Shown: positions 45,928-54,106 of the stretch, in pieces
Position numbering within the stretch: the stretch's first letter is position 1
Layout of the letters: each line of letters begins with the position of its first letter
Source of the DNA: Bacteroidota bacterium
Lineage (GTDB): Bacteria; Bacteroidota; Bacteroidia; AKYH767-A; 2013-40CM-41-45
Direction of reading: 5' to 3'
Length of the DNA: 60,184 bases
NCBI GenBank assembly: GCA_003151745.1
Contig: PLYJ01000054.1
Span: 1 to 60,184 of the forward strand
The notes under the pieces: model-generated
Told to the model about the DNA's origin: nothing
The model's database searches: none
What the model saw: the letters and a program-made list of their open reading frames with translations, nothing else
Translations under genes and position numbers: made by a program

Positions 45928-46737
45928 ATGCCGAAGCTTTCAATTATCACTATTAATCTGAATAATTCAACAGGGTTAAGAAAAACCATTGAAAGTGTTA
46001 TTTCACAAACATCGAAAGATTTTGAATATATTGTGATTGACGGAGCTTCAACAGATGGTAGTTTAGAAGTAATAAAAGAATATGCTGATAAGATAAGTTA
46101 TTGGGTGAACGAGTCAGATTCAGGCATCTATAATGCAATGAATAAAGGTATATTAAAAGCCAAAGGCGATTACTGCCAGTTTTTGAATTCGGGAGATTGG
46201 TTAGCTTCCAATGATGTAATTGAAAAAATGCTTTCTGCTTTGCCCCCATGCAGTATCTTCTATGGCAACATGTTAAAGCCATTGAAAAATGGAAAAATTT
46301 ACCGCAACAAACGGAAAGAAACCAATCTGTCTATGCTCACTTTTTATAAGAGCACATTAAATCACTCACCCGCTTTTATAAAAAAGAGTCTTTTTGAAAA
46401 ATACGGGATGTATGATGAAAAATTGAAAATTGCAGGAGATTGGAAATTCTATTTAATAGCTGTCGGTTTGCATAACGAACCCGTAAACTATATAGATTTG
46501 GATGTAACGTGTTTCGATATGAATGGTATAAGCACTGTGAATACTATATTGGACAAACAGGAACGGAGAACGGTGCTGGAGGAATATTTGCCGACAGGGA
46601 TATTATCCGATTACGACAATTATTGGGGTGATATTGAGCAGATGCAACGATTAAAGATGTATAAAATAACCAAATACATGATTTGGTTTGTTGAAAGAAT
46701 ACTATTTAAGTGGGAAAAATTTAAACTTAAGTTATAA
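45928..46737 (+). CDS. GT2 glycosyltransferase (WcaA/WcaE-like)
   Basis: A 269-aa GT-A protein with KLSIITINLNNSTGLRKTIE, VIDGASTDGSLEVIKEY, WVNESDSGIYNAMNKGI and QFLNSGDWLASNDVIEK. The S-E-x-D-x-G-I-Y-x-A-M-N-K-G block is typical of WcaE/WcaA transferases. It follows the FkbM methyltransferase by 42 bp. Confidence 0.88.
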   Translation: MPKLSIITINLNNSTGLRKTIESVISQTSKDFEYIVIDGASTDGSLEVIKEYADKISYWVNESDSGIYNAMNKGILKAKGDYCQFLNSGDWLASNDVIEKMLSALPPCSIFYGNMLKPLKNGKIYRNKRKETNLSMLTFYKSTLNHSPAFIKKSLFEKYGMYDEKLKIAGDWKFYLIAVGLHNEPVNYIDLDVTCFDMNGISTVNTILDKQERRTVLEEYLPTGILSDYDNYWGDIEQMQRLKMYKITKYMIWFVERILFKWEKFKLKL

Positions 46738-46957
46738 TTTAAAAATATATGTAGAAGGTCAAGATTGATTTATTAAAAATATTTTATTCCAATATTTTTA
46801 AAATATGAACCTGCCCTTTTAATATACTTTCGTTCTTAACCAGGGCGCTAACTGCTATTGGTTTAGTCTAAAACACTCCTCTCATGAAAAACCACCTTAT
46901 TCTCCATTTTTCAAGACTTCATTTTACAAGCAATCATCTTTTCCATAACATGCCAAA

Positions 46958-48307
46958 TCAGTTAGTAGCGTCACCTTTTATTTTTATCGTTACCGATTTT
47001 TGCATGATGTAAGCTATCCAGAATAATAATTCCGGCACAATAACTATGAATTGGCGATTGTAAGCACTTACGAGTGAACTAATAAATAAATAAATAAATA
47101 AGAAAATAAATAAAAAACGGACGCAATATTCAATTTTTTTCCAATTTGCTAAAGTTACTATAAAAGAAAATAAAGTTAAGGTATATATAATTGCAAAGTA
47201 CCATACTTTATTCCCAGCATTTTGATAATTAAAAGTATAAGGAAAATCAAATAATAACCTGCTGACATTTGATTTTATGTTTATTAGATATTTTTTAGGA
47301 TATTCTTTAATATAGTGAAAAGCTATTTTTTTAAAAGCACTATCCTGTCCAATTAAATTGTATTTAGCAGCTTCATCGTAATCTTTTTGATGATGCAATT
47401 TAAAAAGCTTAACACGATCTGAAGCACTGTCTGCAGGGTTCCAATTGCGAGATAATATTTGATGCTTCCAATCACCATATTCATTTTCATAAGGTGTGCT
47501 CATCCAATATAAGCTCATCCCTCCTGAGTACCCCCAGTAGAATAGTTTACCTGTGGCATGCCAGGTATATACTAAATAAGGCATTGTTGTTGCAAAAGCT
47601 ATTAGCATTATTAATGCCCCTTTACGGTAATTGATTCGATTCCTGTTTTTGATCCATAGTAAGGCACTTCCAACAAATAATAGCAACAACACATAACCAA
47701 AAATAATCTTAGTTAATGCAATGTATCCCAATATGAAGCCCGATAAATAAATATATCTGTTATTGCGCAGCAAGTTGGAGTAGGGAGGAATAATATACCC
47801 CGGTTGCATCTGTTTATTAACTAATTCCATATTTCTGCTATTCATGGTAAATGACCTAATTATGGAAAAAATAAATAAAGAAATGAGGATTATGGTCAAT
47901 GGCTCCGTATATACAATTGATATGTATTCGTAAGCATTATAACAAAATGCCCAGAACAAGGTAAATATCATTGCAATTCGGAATGTTACAAATTGCATTA
48001 ATGACTTAAATAGAAAAACTATGGACAGATATATAAAAACAGCATTTAGTAAGGTCATACAAATTCTTGGCAGATGCAATGCAACAAAGGGCATTATAAT
48101 TATTGGATAACCGGGGCCACACCATAAATAAAGACCCCAATTTGATAATGAATGAAAACCATTTATAAGATTTTGTGCATAATTTAGGTACTTCTCTTCA
48201 TCTCCTATGAGCGTATTGCTATAGAATTTTATTGCATACATCATGAAAAATAGTAGAAAAGGAGAAAATAATAAATAAGGATTTTTTGTTACTTTAATAT
48301 TACCCAT
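46958..48307 (-). CDS. Polytopic membrane protein, GT-C/ArnT-like
   Basis: A 449-aa protein with about ten hydrophobic segments. The first periplasmic loop has NTLIGDEEKYLNYAQ, the Asp-Glu pair expected in GT-C transferases, followed by WCGPGYPIIIMPFVAL, like the GxP-P-Y region of the GT39/ArnT group. It reads against its neighbours. A role in adding a polyprenyl-linked sugar at the periplasmic face is plausible but unproven. Confidence 0.65.
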   Translation of the reverse strand: MGNIKVTKNPYLLFSPFLLFFMMYAIKFYSNTLIGDEEKYLNYAQNLINGFHSLSNWGLYLWCGPGYPIIIMPFVALHLPRICMTLLNAVFIYLSIVFLFKSLMQFVTFRIAMIFTLFWAFCYNAYEYISIVYTEPLTIILISLFIFSIIRSFTMNSRNMELVNKQMQPGYIIPPYSNLLRNNRYIYLSGFILGYIALTKIIFGYVLLLLFVGSALLWIKNRNRINYRKGALIMLIAFATTMPYLVYTWHATGKLFYWGYSGGMSLYWMSTPYENEYGDWKHQILSRNWNPADSASDRVKLFKLHHQKDYDEAAKYNLIGQDSAFKKIAFHYIKEYPKKYLINIKSNVSRLLFDFPYTFNYQNAGNKVWYFAIIYTLTLFSFIVTLANWKKIEYCVRFLFIFLFIYLFISSLVSAYNRQFIVIVPELLFWIAYIMQKSVTIKIKGDATN

Positions 48308-48657
48308 AGAATAGAATTTTTACATAAACTTTTATTGAAGAAATATATCATTAAATTTAATTCCTGGGCTATAACAAGGTTTTAATTGTAAAAGTTAACA
48401 TCCACATTTGGATTGTATAAATACGAAGATAATACGAAGGGTTAATCATGTCCGTCAGGTGTAAAAAGTTTTTCAACAACTTAATTTTATAAAGTAAGAA
48501 AAGAAAAGGAGGCTTATTCATTATACCTTCAACTGAGACGAGTGTCTCAGCATAAGCAATTTCAATATTGCCTTTGACTAATCAGAAGTAATATCTTTCA
48601 TTATTATCATTAATATTGCGCTGAAAAATAACAAAGAAATAAGGCTCTAAATTATAA
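48308..48657. other. AT-rich intergenic stretch between divergent genes
   Basis: No gene is seen. A small perfect hairpin, CTGAGAC / GTCTCAG, lies at 48533-48550. The promoters of the membrane protein (leftward) and the aminotransferase (rightward) must lie here; no clear consensus was picked out. Confidence 0.4.
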
Positions 48658-49758
48658 ATGATCAAATTTCTTAATCTTAAAAAGATAAATCATCAATATG
48701 CTGATGAGCTTAAAAAAGTTGCCTCAGAGGTTATTGACTCCGGGCATTATTTGTTAGGTGAAAGGCTGAAAACATTTGAAGATAATCTTGCAGCTTATAT
48801 AGGAGTAAAGCATGCTATCGGTATGGCAAACGGGTTGGATGCATTGAGGCTTATACTCAAAGCATATATGCAAATAGGTGTGATGCAGGAAGGCGATGAA
48901 GTTATCGTCCCTGCCAACACGTATATCGCTTCCGTGCTTGCAATTTCTGACAACAGGCTGAAGCCTGTTCTCGTAGAGCCTGATATCAATACTTATAACA
49001 TTGATATTTCGCTTATTGAAAAGCACATTACAAATCGCACCAAAGCCATCATGGTGGTGCATCTGTATGGCAGTGTTTGCTGGTCAGAGAAATTAGAAGA
49101 AATTGCCCGGAAACATAATCTCAAAATTATTGAAGATAATGCCCAGGCAATTGGAGCCATATATAAAAGTAAAAAGACAGGTTCATTAGGTGATGCTGCC
49201 GGATTCAGTTTTTATCCGGGCAAGAATCTTGGCGCTTTAGGTGACGCAGGAGTCGTAACCACGAAATCGGATGAAATGGCTGAAATGGTGCGGGCACTCG
49301 GCAACTATGGCAGCAAAGTGAAATATGTGAACGAATACCGGGGATTAAACAGTCGCTTGGATGAAATACAAGCCGCCTTCCTGAATGTGAAGCTAAAATA
49401 CCTTGATGCTGAAAACGAAAGAAGAAAAGAAATTGCAAAGTATTACTGTGAAAATATAACTAACAAACATATCATTTTACCTTCAGGCCAGGGCCAATCA
49501 CATGTCTGGCATTTATTCGTTGTTCGTAGTTCAGAAAGAGCTAATTTGCTAAAACATTTGCAGGAAAACGGCATTCAAACGCTTTTGCATTATCCGATAC
49601 CGGTGCATAAGCAAAATGCTTACTCCGAATGGAACGCTATGTCGCTTCCAATTTCTGAATTGATACACCGCGAAGTGGTGAACTTACCCATCAGCCCTGT
49701 AATGGAGGAATCAGAAATAGAAAAGGTAGTATCCGCGGTTAATTCATTTAAATCTTAG
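48658..49758 (+). CDS. DegT/DnrJ-family aminotransferase, FdtB/QdtB-like
   Basis: The 366-aa protein has [45 protein letters not shown] and [16 protein letters not shown], with the PLP lysine in PGKNLG. The LALx[14 protein letters not shown] and [14 protein letters not shown] blocks resemble FdtB/QdtB, which make dTDP-3-amino-3,6-dideoxyhexoses from the 3-keto sugar. A matching ketoisomerase or acetyltransferase is not next to it, so those steps must be encoded elsewhere. Confidence 0.88.
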   Translation: MIKFLNLKKINHQYADELKKVASEVIDSGHYLLGERLKTFEDNLAAYIGVKHAIGMANGLDALRLILKAYMQIGVMQEGDEVIVPANTYIASVLAISDNRLKPVLVEPDINTYNIDISLIEKHITNRTKAIMVVHLYGSVCWSEKLEEIARKHNLKIIEDNAQAIGAIYKSKKTGSLGDAAGFSFYPGKNLGALGDAGVVTTKSDEMAEMVRALGNYGSKVKYVNEYRGLNSRLDEIQAAFLNVKLKYLDAENERRKEIAKYYCENITNKHIILPSGQGQSHVWHLFVVRSSERANLLKHLQENGIQTLLHYPIPVHKQNAYSEWNAMSLPISELIHREVVNLPISPVMEESEIEKVVSAVNSFKS

Positions 49759-49825
49759 ATTTAAGAAGGCTAAGCATTAGTCTCAACTTAAATCTTTCAA
49801 CTTTCAACTAATTTTTCGCAACGAT

Positions 49826-50764
49826 TTGTTTACCGTAATAATTCCTCTTTACAATAAATCGGGCCACATTCTGAAATGTGTTCATTCCGTTCTTTCACAA
49901 ACCTATTCTCAATTCGAATTAATTATCGTAAATGACGGAAGCACGGATGATAGCTTAAATGAGATAGAGCAAATAAAAGACGAGCGCGTAAGAGTCTTTT
50001 CCCAGCAAAACAAAGGCGTTTCATCGGCCAGAAATAATGGAGTAAAAGAAGCAAGATATAATCACGTTGCCTTTATAGATGCCGATGATTGGTGGGACCC
50101 GCACTTTCTTGAAGAAATGAAGGGTTTGATTGAAAAGTATCCTGACGCAGACATGTATGGTTCGAATTTTTACATTGTTAAAAATGAAATAAATCACTCA
50201 TCCACTGTGGGCGTTGATAAAGATTTTAAAGACGGATACATTGATTATTGCGAAGTATATGCAAAAACCTTTTGTGTTCCTATAAACTGTTCTTTCGTAG
50301 TTGTGCCAAAATCAATATTTCAGACGGAGCACGGTTTTAAGAGTGAATTAAAATATGGCGAAGACTTCGATCTGTGGATACGGATTGCTCTCAAATACAA
50401 AGTGGCTTATCTCAACAAATTTCTGGCTTATTCAAACCAGGACATCCATAGCAGCAACAGGGCATTGGGGAAGAATAAACTTTATACGAAAGAAGCATAC
50501 TTTATATTTAACCTTTCTTACCTCGATTCTTATGAAGCTCAAAACAAGCAATTAAAAAAGCTGCTGGATGGTTTGAGAGTACGGTCTTTGTTACGTTATT
50601 ATTTAAGTAAAACTTATGTTGATGAAGTAAAAGCATTATTATTAAAAGTTAATTTTAATCAACAACCTATGTATTACCGGCTTATTTATAGCATTCCTTT
50701 GCCTATTGTTAAATTATATTTCACATTCATTAGAATCGGATCCAAGATAAAAAATTCCTTATAA
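49826..50764 (+). CDS. GT2 glycosyltransferase
   Basis: A 312-aa GT-A protein: FTVIIPLYNKSGHILKCVHS at 2-21, LIIVNDGSTDDSLNEIE, FIDADDWWDPHFLEEMK, and the catalytic-base region LKYGEDFDLWIRIALKYK. The start is a TTG at 49826, the only position that gives the family N-terminus. It follows the aminotransferase by 67 bp and may use its product. Confidence 0.85.
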   Translation: MFTVIIPLYNKSGHILKCVHSVLSQTYSQFELIIVNDGSTDDSLNEIEQIKDERVRVFSQQNKGVSSARNNGVKEARYNHVAFIDADDWWDPHFLEEMKGLIEKYPDADMYGSNFYIVKNEINHSSTVGVDKDFKDGYIDYCEVYAKTFCVPINCSFVVVPKSIFQTEHGFKSELKYGEDFDLWIRIALKYKVAYLNKFLAYSNQDIHSSNRALGKNKLYTKEAYFIFNLSYLDSYEAQNKQLKKLLDGLRVRSLLRYYLSKTYVDEVKALLLKVNFNQQPMYYRLIYSIPLPIVKLYFTFIRIGSKIKNSL

Positions 50765-50787
50765 AAGATTGTTAGGCGGAATTAATA

Positions 50788-51954
50788 ATGAGAATACTTC
50801 AAATTGGGGACTATCCTGAGAACGAAAATGTAATTAAAGGTGGCATTCAATCATCATTATATGGTTTAGTTAATGAACTTGTCAAAAAAAATCATTATTT
50901 AAGTGTTATTTCATTACCTAATAGAAATTGCCTTAACGACTGCACTGTTCATCGGGATAATCTAAACATTTATTATTTTTCCAACAAGAGAAAATACAAC
51001 GTCCTGGGCGTTTATAGATTCTTTCATATCACTAGAAGAATAAAGGCTTCCAAACCGGATATTTGTCATCTGCATGGAACTGATTTAATGGTATTCCTGA
51101 TATATATATATTGTCGCTTAAAAGGAATTCCATCAATAGTAACGGTTCATGGCCTGGCTTATATTGAAAAAAGGAATGCATACAGAAAAAGAAAATCGGT
51201 CAAAACCTTTCTAATGTATGTTTCGCAAAGCTTTTTTGAGTTTATGATTTTAAATATCCTCGATAAAACTATTGTAGATACCCGATACGTTGCCACTTCA
51301 ATAATAAGTCTCAAAAAAAAAGGTGCGCTTTTTCATTTACCTGAAATATATATAATACCGCAGGGCATTAACGAACAATTTTTTCAACTGCCTGACGAGG
51401 CGAAACCACTGAAAATTCTATCCGTTGGATCTATAGGCGAAAGAAAAGGGCATTTATTTTTGATTAAAGCAATCGAAAAGATCATATCCGATTTTCCGGG
51501 AATTAAACTGAATATAATTGGAAGAATATCAAATCCTCAGTACTATGAGATGCTTAATGACTATGTATCAAACAATAATTTGAAAGAAAATATTAAAATA
51601 CATAAAAGCATAGCATTTGATGATTTAAAACCCTATTATATAACCAGTAATCTGTTTGCATTGCATAGCGAAGAGGAATCTCAAGGAATAGTATTTTGCG
51701 AAGCCATGGCATGCGGAAAACCCATAGTTGCAACTAATTCGGGAGGAATACCGGATGTTGTCAGCGACGGAAAAGGAGGATTTTTGTCTTCATTTGCTGA
51801 CACGTTTAAGTTTTCAGAAAACATCAAAAAAATATTAGTAAATGAAGAATTACGAAAACAATTTAGTTTGTATAACAAGACTCATGCATTGCAGTATTCA
51901 TGGCCTGTTGTTACCGAACAAATAATAGACGTTTATAAAAAAATGATCGCATAA
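50788..51954 (+). CDS. GT4-family glycosyltransferase (GT-B fold)
   Basis: The 388-aa protein has an N-terminal GGIQSSLYGLVNEL acceptor loop, DICHLHGTDLMVFL, a donor-site region KILSVGSIGERKGHLFLIKA, and the E-x7-E motif in GIVFCEAMACGKPIVATNSG. It is the only GT4 enzyme in the locus and a retaining transferase. It follows the GT2 gene by 23 bp. Confidence 0.9.
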   Translation: MRILQIGDYPENENVIKGGIQSSLYGLVNELVKKNHYLSVISLPNRNCLNDCTVHRDNLNIYYFSNKRKYNVLGVYRFFHITRRIKASKPDICHLHGTDLMVFLIYIYCRLKGIPSIVTVHGLAYIEKRNAYRKRKSVKTFLMYVSQSFFEFMILNILDKTIVDTRYVATSIISLKKKGALFHLPEIYIIPQGINEQFFQLPDEAKPLKILSVGSIGERKGHLFLIKAIEKIISDFPGIKLNIIGRISNPQYYEMLNDYVSNNNLKENIKIHKSIAFDDLKPYYITSNLFALHSEEESQGIVFCEAMACGKPIVATNSGGIPDVVSDGKGGFLSSFADTFKFSENIKKILVNEELRKQFSLYNKTHALQYSWPVVTEQIIDVYKKMIA

Positions 51955-52064
51955 GTTTCAACTCATGTCGGGCAGGTTTGGAACCAAATTTTATTATTAA
52001 AATGACTTTAAGAAACATATTATTCTTGATTTAAATAATCTGTAATCTTAAGTTAAAATAAAGA

Positions 52065-53480
52065 ATGGATAATAAAATATTATTTTTTTTTCCTAAATAT
52101 TTTTTTAAAAAAGCAATTATTGCTTTTTCAATTATATTGTTTACTGTCCAGGTTATTAATTTAAATAATTCCATGCCGTTAATATGGCTAATAATTGCAT
52201 CGGGAACAGTACTCGCTTTCTTTTATTATTTACAAAGTATGAGTAAATCGTGGTCTATATATCCCGATGAAATATTCAGACGGAAATTATTTAAAAGAGC
52301 TTTATTGATCCGCGTTATTTTTGTTGTGTTTCTATACGCATTTTTCACTATCATGTATGGGCAGCCCTTTGAGTCCGGTGCAGCTGATGCATTATTTTAT
52401 GATTATATGGGTGGATATTTATCAGATTCTATTTTAGACGGTAATTTCCATCTGATTAATGCGCTGGGTTTTTTGGATATTGCTGACAGGGGTTATCCGC
52501 TGTACCTCGGAGTTATTTATACAGTTGTTTTTAAGTCACTGCTTCTTGCCCGCATAACCAATGCATTTTTAGGAGCCTGGTCGTGCGTGCTTATTTATGA
52601 TTTCACCAAACGGAATTTTAATGAGCAGACGGCGCGCATTGCAGGCATCATGATGATGTTGCTTCCTAACCTTATTTACTATTGCGGCTTAACGCTCAAG
52701 GAAACATTGATGGTGTTTATAGTCATATCGTTCGTCAACCTGGCAGATAAATTGCTAAGGTCAAAGCATATAAAAATCATACAGGTCCTGTTAGTAACAG
52801 CTTTGGGAGGCTCTCTGTTTCTGTTTCGCACGGTATTAGCTGCCAGCATGATCCTATCGCTTTTCACTAGCATCATAATTATATCTAAACGCGTTTCAAA
52901 CCGGGGGCGAAGAATATTTATTGGTTTTTGGATTTGTGTCGCTGCCGTAGCAATCTTTTATTCGCCATTGGGAAATGATATAAACACACTTATATCGCAA
53001 AAAGATAACAACCAGGAATCCCAGATGAAAAATTTCTCCACCAGGAAAGGCGGTAATGCATTCGCCAAATATGGCACAAAGAGCATATTTCTTCCCATGA
53101 TTCTTGTCGCCCCTTTTCCCACGCTTGTGGATACGCAGCAGGAAAATCAAATGATGATTAGCGGCGGCGTATATACGCGCAACGTATATGCCTTCTTCGT
53201 TATACTGGCATTGATTACGATGTACAGGCAAAAGCTTTTGCGCAAACATGCTTTGATTATTGTCTCTCTTTCAGCTTACCTATTAATTTTAGCGTCCAGC
53301 GGCTTTGCACTTTCTGAGCGGTTTCATTTACCCATCGTTCCATTCTTAGTCATCTTAGCTGCTTTTGGCATCACACAGGTAAATTTGAAAAATTCAAGAT
53401 ACTTTCTTCCTTATCTCATACTTATTTCTTTAATAATAATCGGCTGGAACTGGTTTAAATTGGCCGGAAGGGGCATGTGA
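52065..53480 (+). CDS. Polytopic membrane protein, GT-C-like (possible periplasmic glycosyltransferase or polymerase)
   Basis: A 471-aa protein with about ten hydrophobic segments. ADRGYPLYLGVIYTVVF, LLARITNAFLGAWSCVLIYD and LLPNLIYYCGLTLKETLMVF follow the GT39-like pattern of a periplasmic loop, small-residue helix and P-x-x-x-x-Y/W helix. No Wzy signature is clear, and an ABC-exported polymer would not need Wzy. It is the last gene of the glycan locus before the repeat-rich gap. Confidence 0.6.
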   Translation: MDNKILFFFPKYFFKKAIIAFSIILFTVQVINLNNSMPLIWLIIASGTVLAFFYYLQSMSKSWSIYPDEIFRRKLFKRALLIRVIFVVFLYAFFTIMYGQPFESGAADALFYDYMGGYLSDSILDGNFHLINALGFLDIADRGYPLYLGVIYTVVFKSLLLARITNAFLGAWSCVLIYDFTKRNFNEQTARIAGIMMMLLPNLIYYCGLTLKETLMVFIVISFVNLADKLLRSKHIKIIQVLLVTALGGSLFLFRTVLAASMILSLFTSIIIISKRVSNRGRRIFIGFWICVAAVAIFYSPLGNDINTLISQKDNNQESQMKNFSTRKGGNAFAKYGTKSIFLPMILVAPFPTLVDTQQENQMMISGGVYTRNVYAFFVILALITMYRQKLLRKHALIIVSLSAYLLILASSGFALSERFHLPIVPFLVILAAFGITQVNLKNSRYFLPYLILISLIIIGWNWFKLAGRGM

Positions 53481-53520
53481 AAAGGGAGTCGTGTATCTAA
53501 AGCGTTTGCTTTAATATTAA

Positions 53521-53606
53521 AGTCCACAGCAGGCAGTCTTCAGTTAGCACTGAATAGACTTCCGGGCAAACTGAAGACTCAAGACCGTTGGCTGAAGACT
53601 TCCCAA
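53521..53606. repeat. Palindromic CAGTC/TTCAGTC repeat, copy 2
   Basis: AGTCCACAGCAGGCAGTCTT plus CAGTTAGCA on the left pairs imperfectly with AACTGAAGACTC and GTTGGCTGAAGACT on the right. Related to 23537-23616. It lies directly after the last gene of the glycan locus. Confidence 0.6.
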
Positions 53607-53628
53607 TTTTTAGTTCAACTCTTACGGT

Positions 53629-53912
53629 AAATGCTCTTTTTTGCATAAAAAACGACACTTTTAAGAAAATACAGGCAAAAGTTAATTGAAGTCTTACTCA
53701 TTCTTCAGTTAATCTCTGCGATTCTTCAGTTGAAATTTCAAATTCTTCGTGTAACTTTTGAAATTCTTCACACAACCTTGATACCCCCTCCTCAACTTTT
53801 GCAAATCTTTGCTTAATCCTTTCAATTCCTCGCATAACCTTACAAATTCTACCTGTAATCTTAGAAATTATTCGCATGAAATTTCAAATTCTTCAGCTAA
53901 CTCTTGAAATTC
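53629..53912 (-). repeat. 21-bp-period array D; inverted partner of array C
   Basis: Read on the minus strand, 53820-53629 repeats the array C block at about 85-90 percent, with the same 192-bp length, the same GAGGAGGGGGTAT interruption and the same TTTTTTATGCAAAAAAG tail. 53821-53912 adds about four more units (TTAGCTGAAGAATTTGAAAT and relatives) that array C lacks. The heptad frame contains stops, so it is not coding as it stands. Confidence 0.85.
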
Positions 53913-53963
53913 GGTCATGTATCAAAAGCGTTGGTGTTATTTAGTAACTCCCTTCCTTCTTCA

Positions 53964-54043
53964 TTCTTCAATCAAATGTTCTTCATTCTGATATCAAACA
54001 AAAGAATTCAGAATGAAGAGCAATAGAACATTCGATTGAAGAA
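53964..54043. repeat. 80-bp imperfect inverted repeat
   Basis: TTCTTCAATCAAATGTTC plus TTCATTCTGATATC on the left matches the complement of GAATTCAGAATGAAGAG and GAACATTCGATTGAAGAA on the right, with only about 8 bp between the arms. It would fold into a long hairpin. It may end transcription of the leftward T9SS gene, whose stop is at 54107, but there is no clear T run. Confidence 0.7.
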
Positions 54044-54106
54044 ATAAACCAATCGTTTTGAGACAACACCGCTTCGTTCGCAAAGAGAATTAGGTTGGAT
54101 AGTTTC

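Noticed and set aside
48533-48550. CTGAGAC/GTCTCAG hairpin as a terminator
   Set aside because: No T run follows on either strand, and it is far from both flanking genes' ends.
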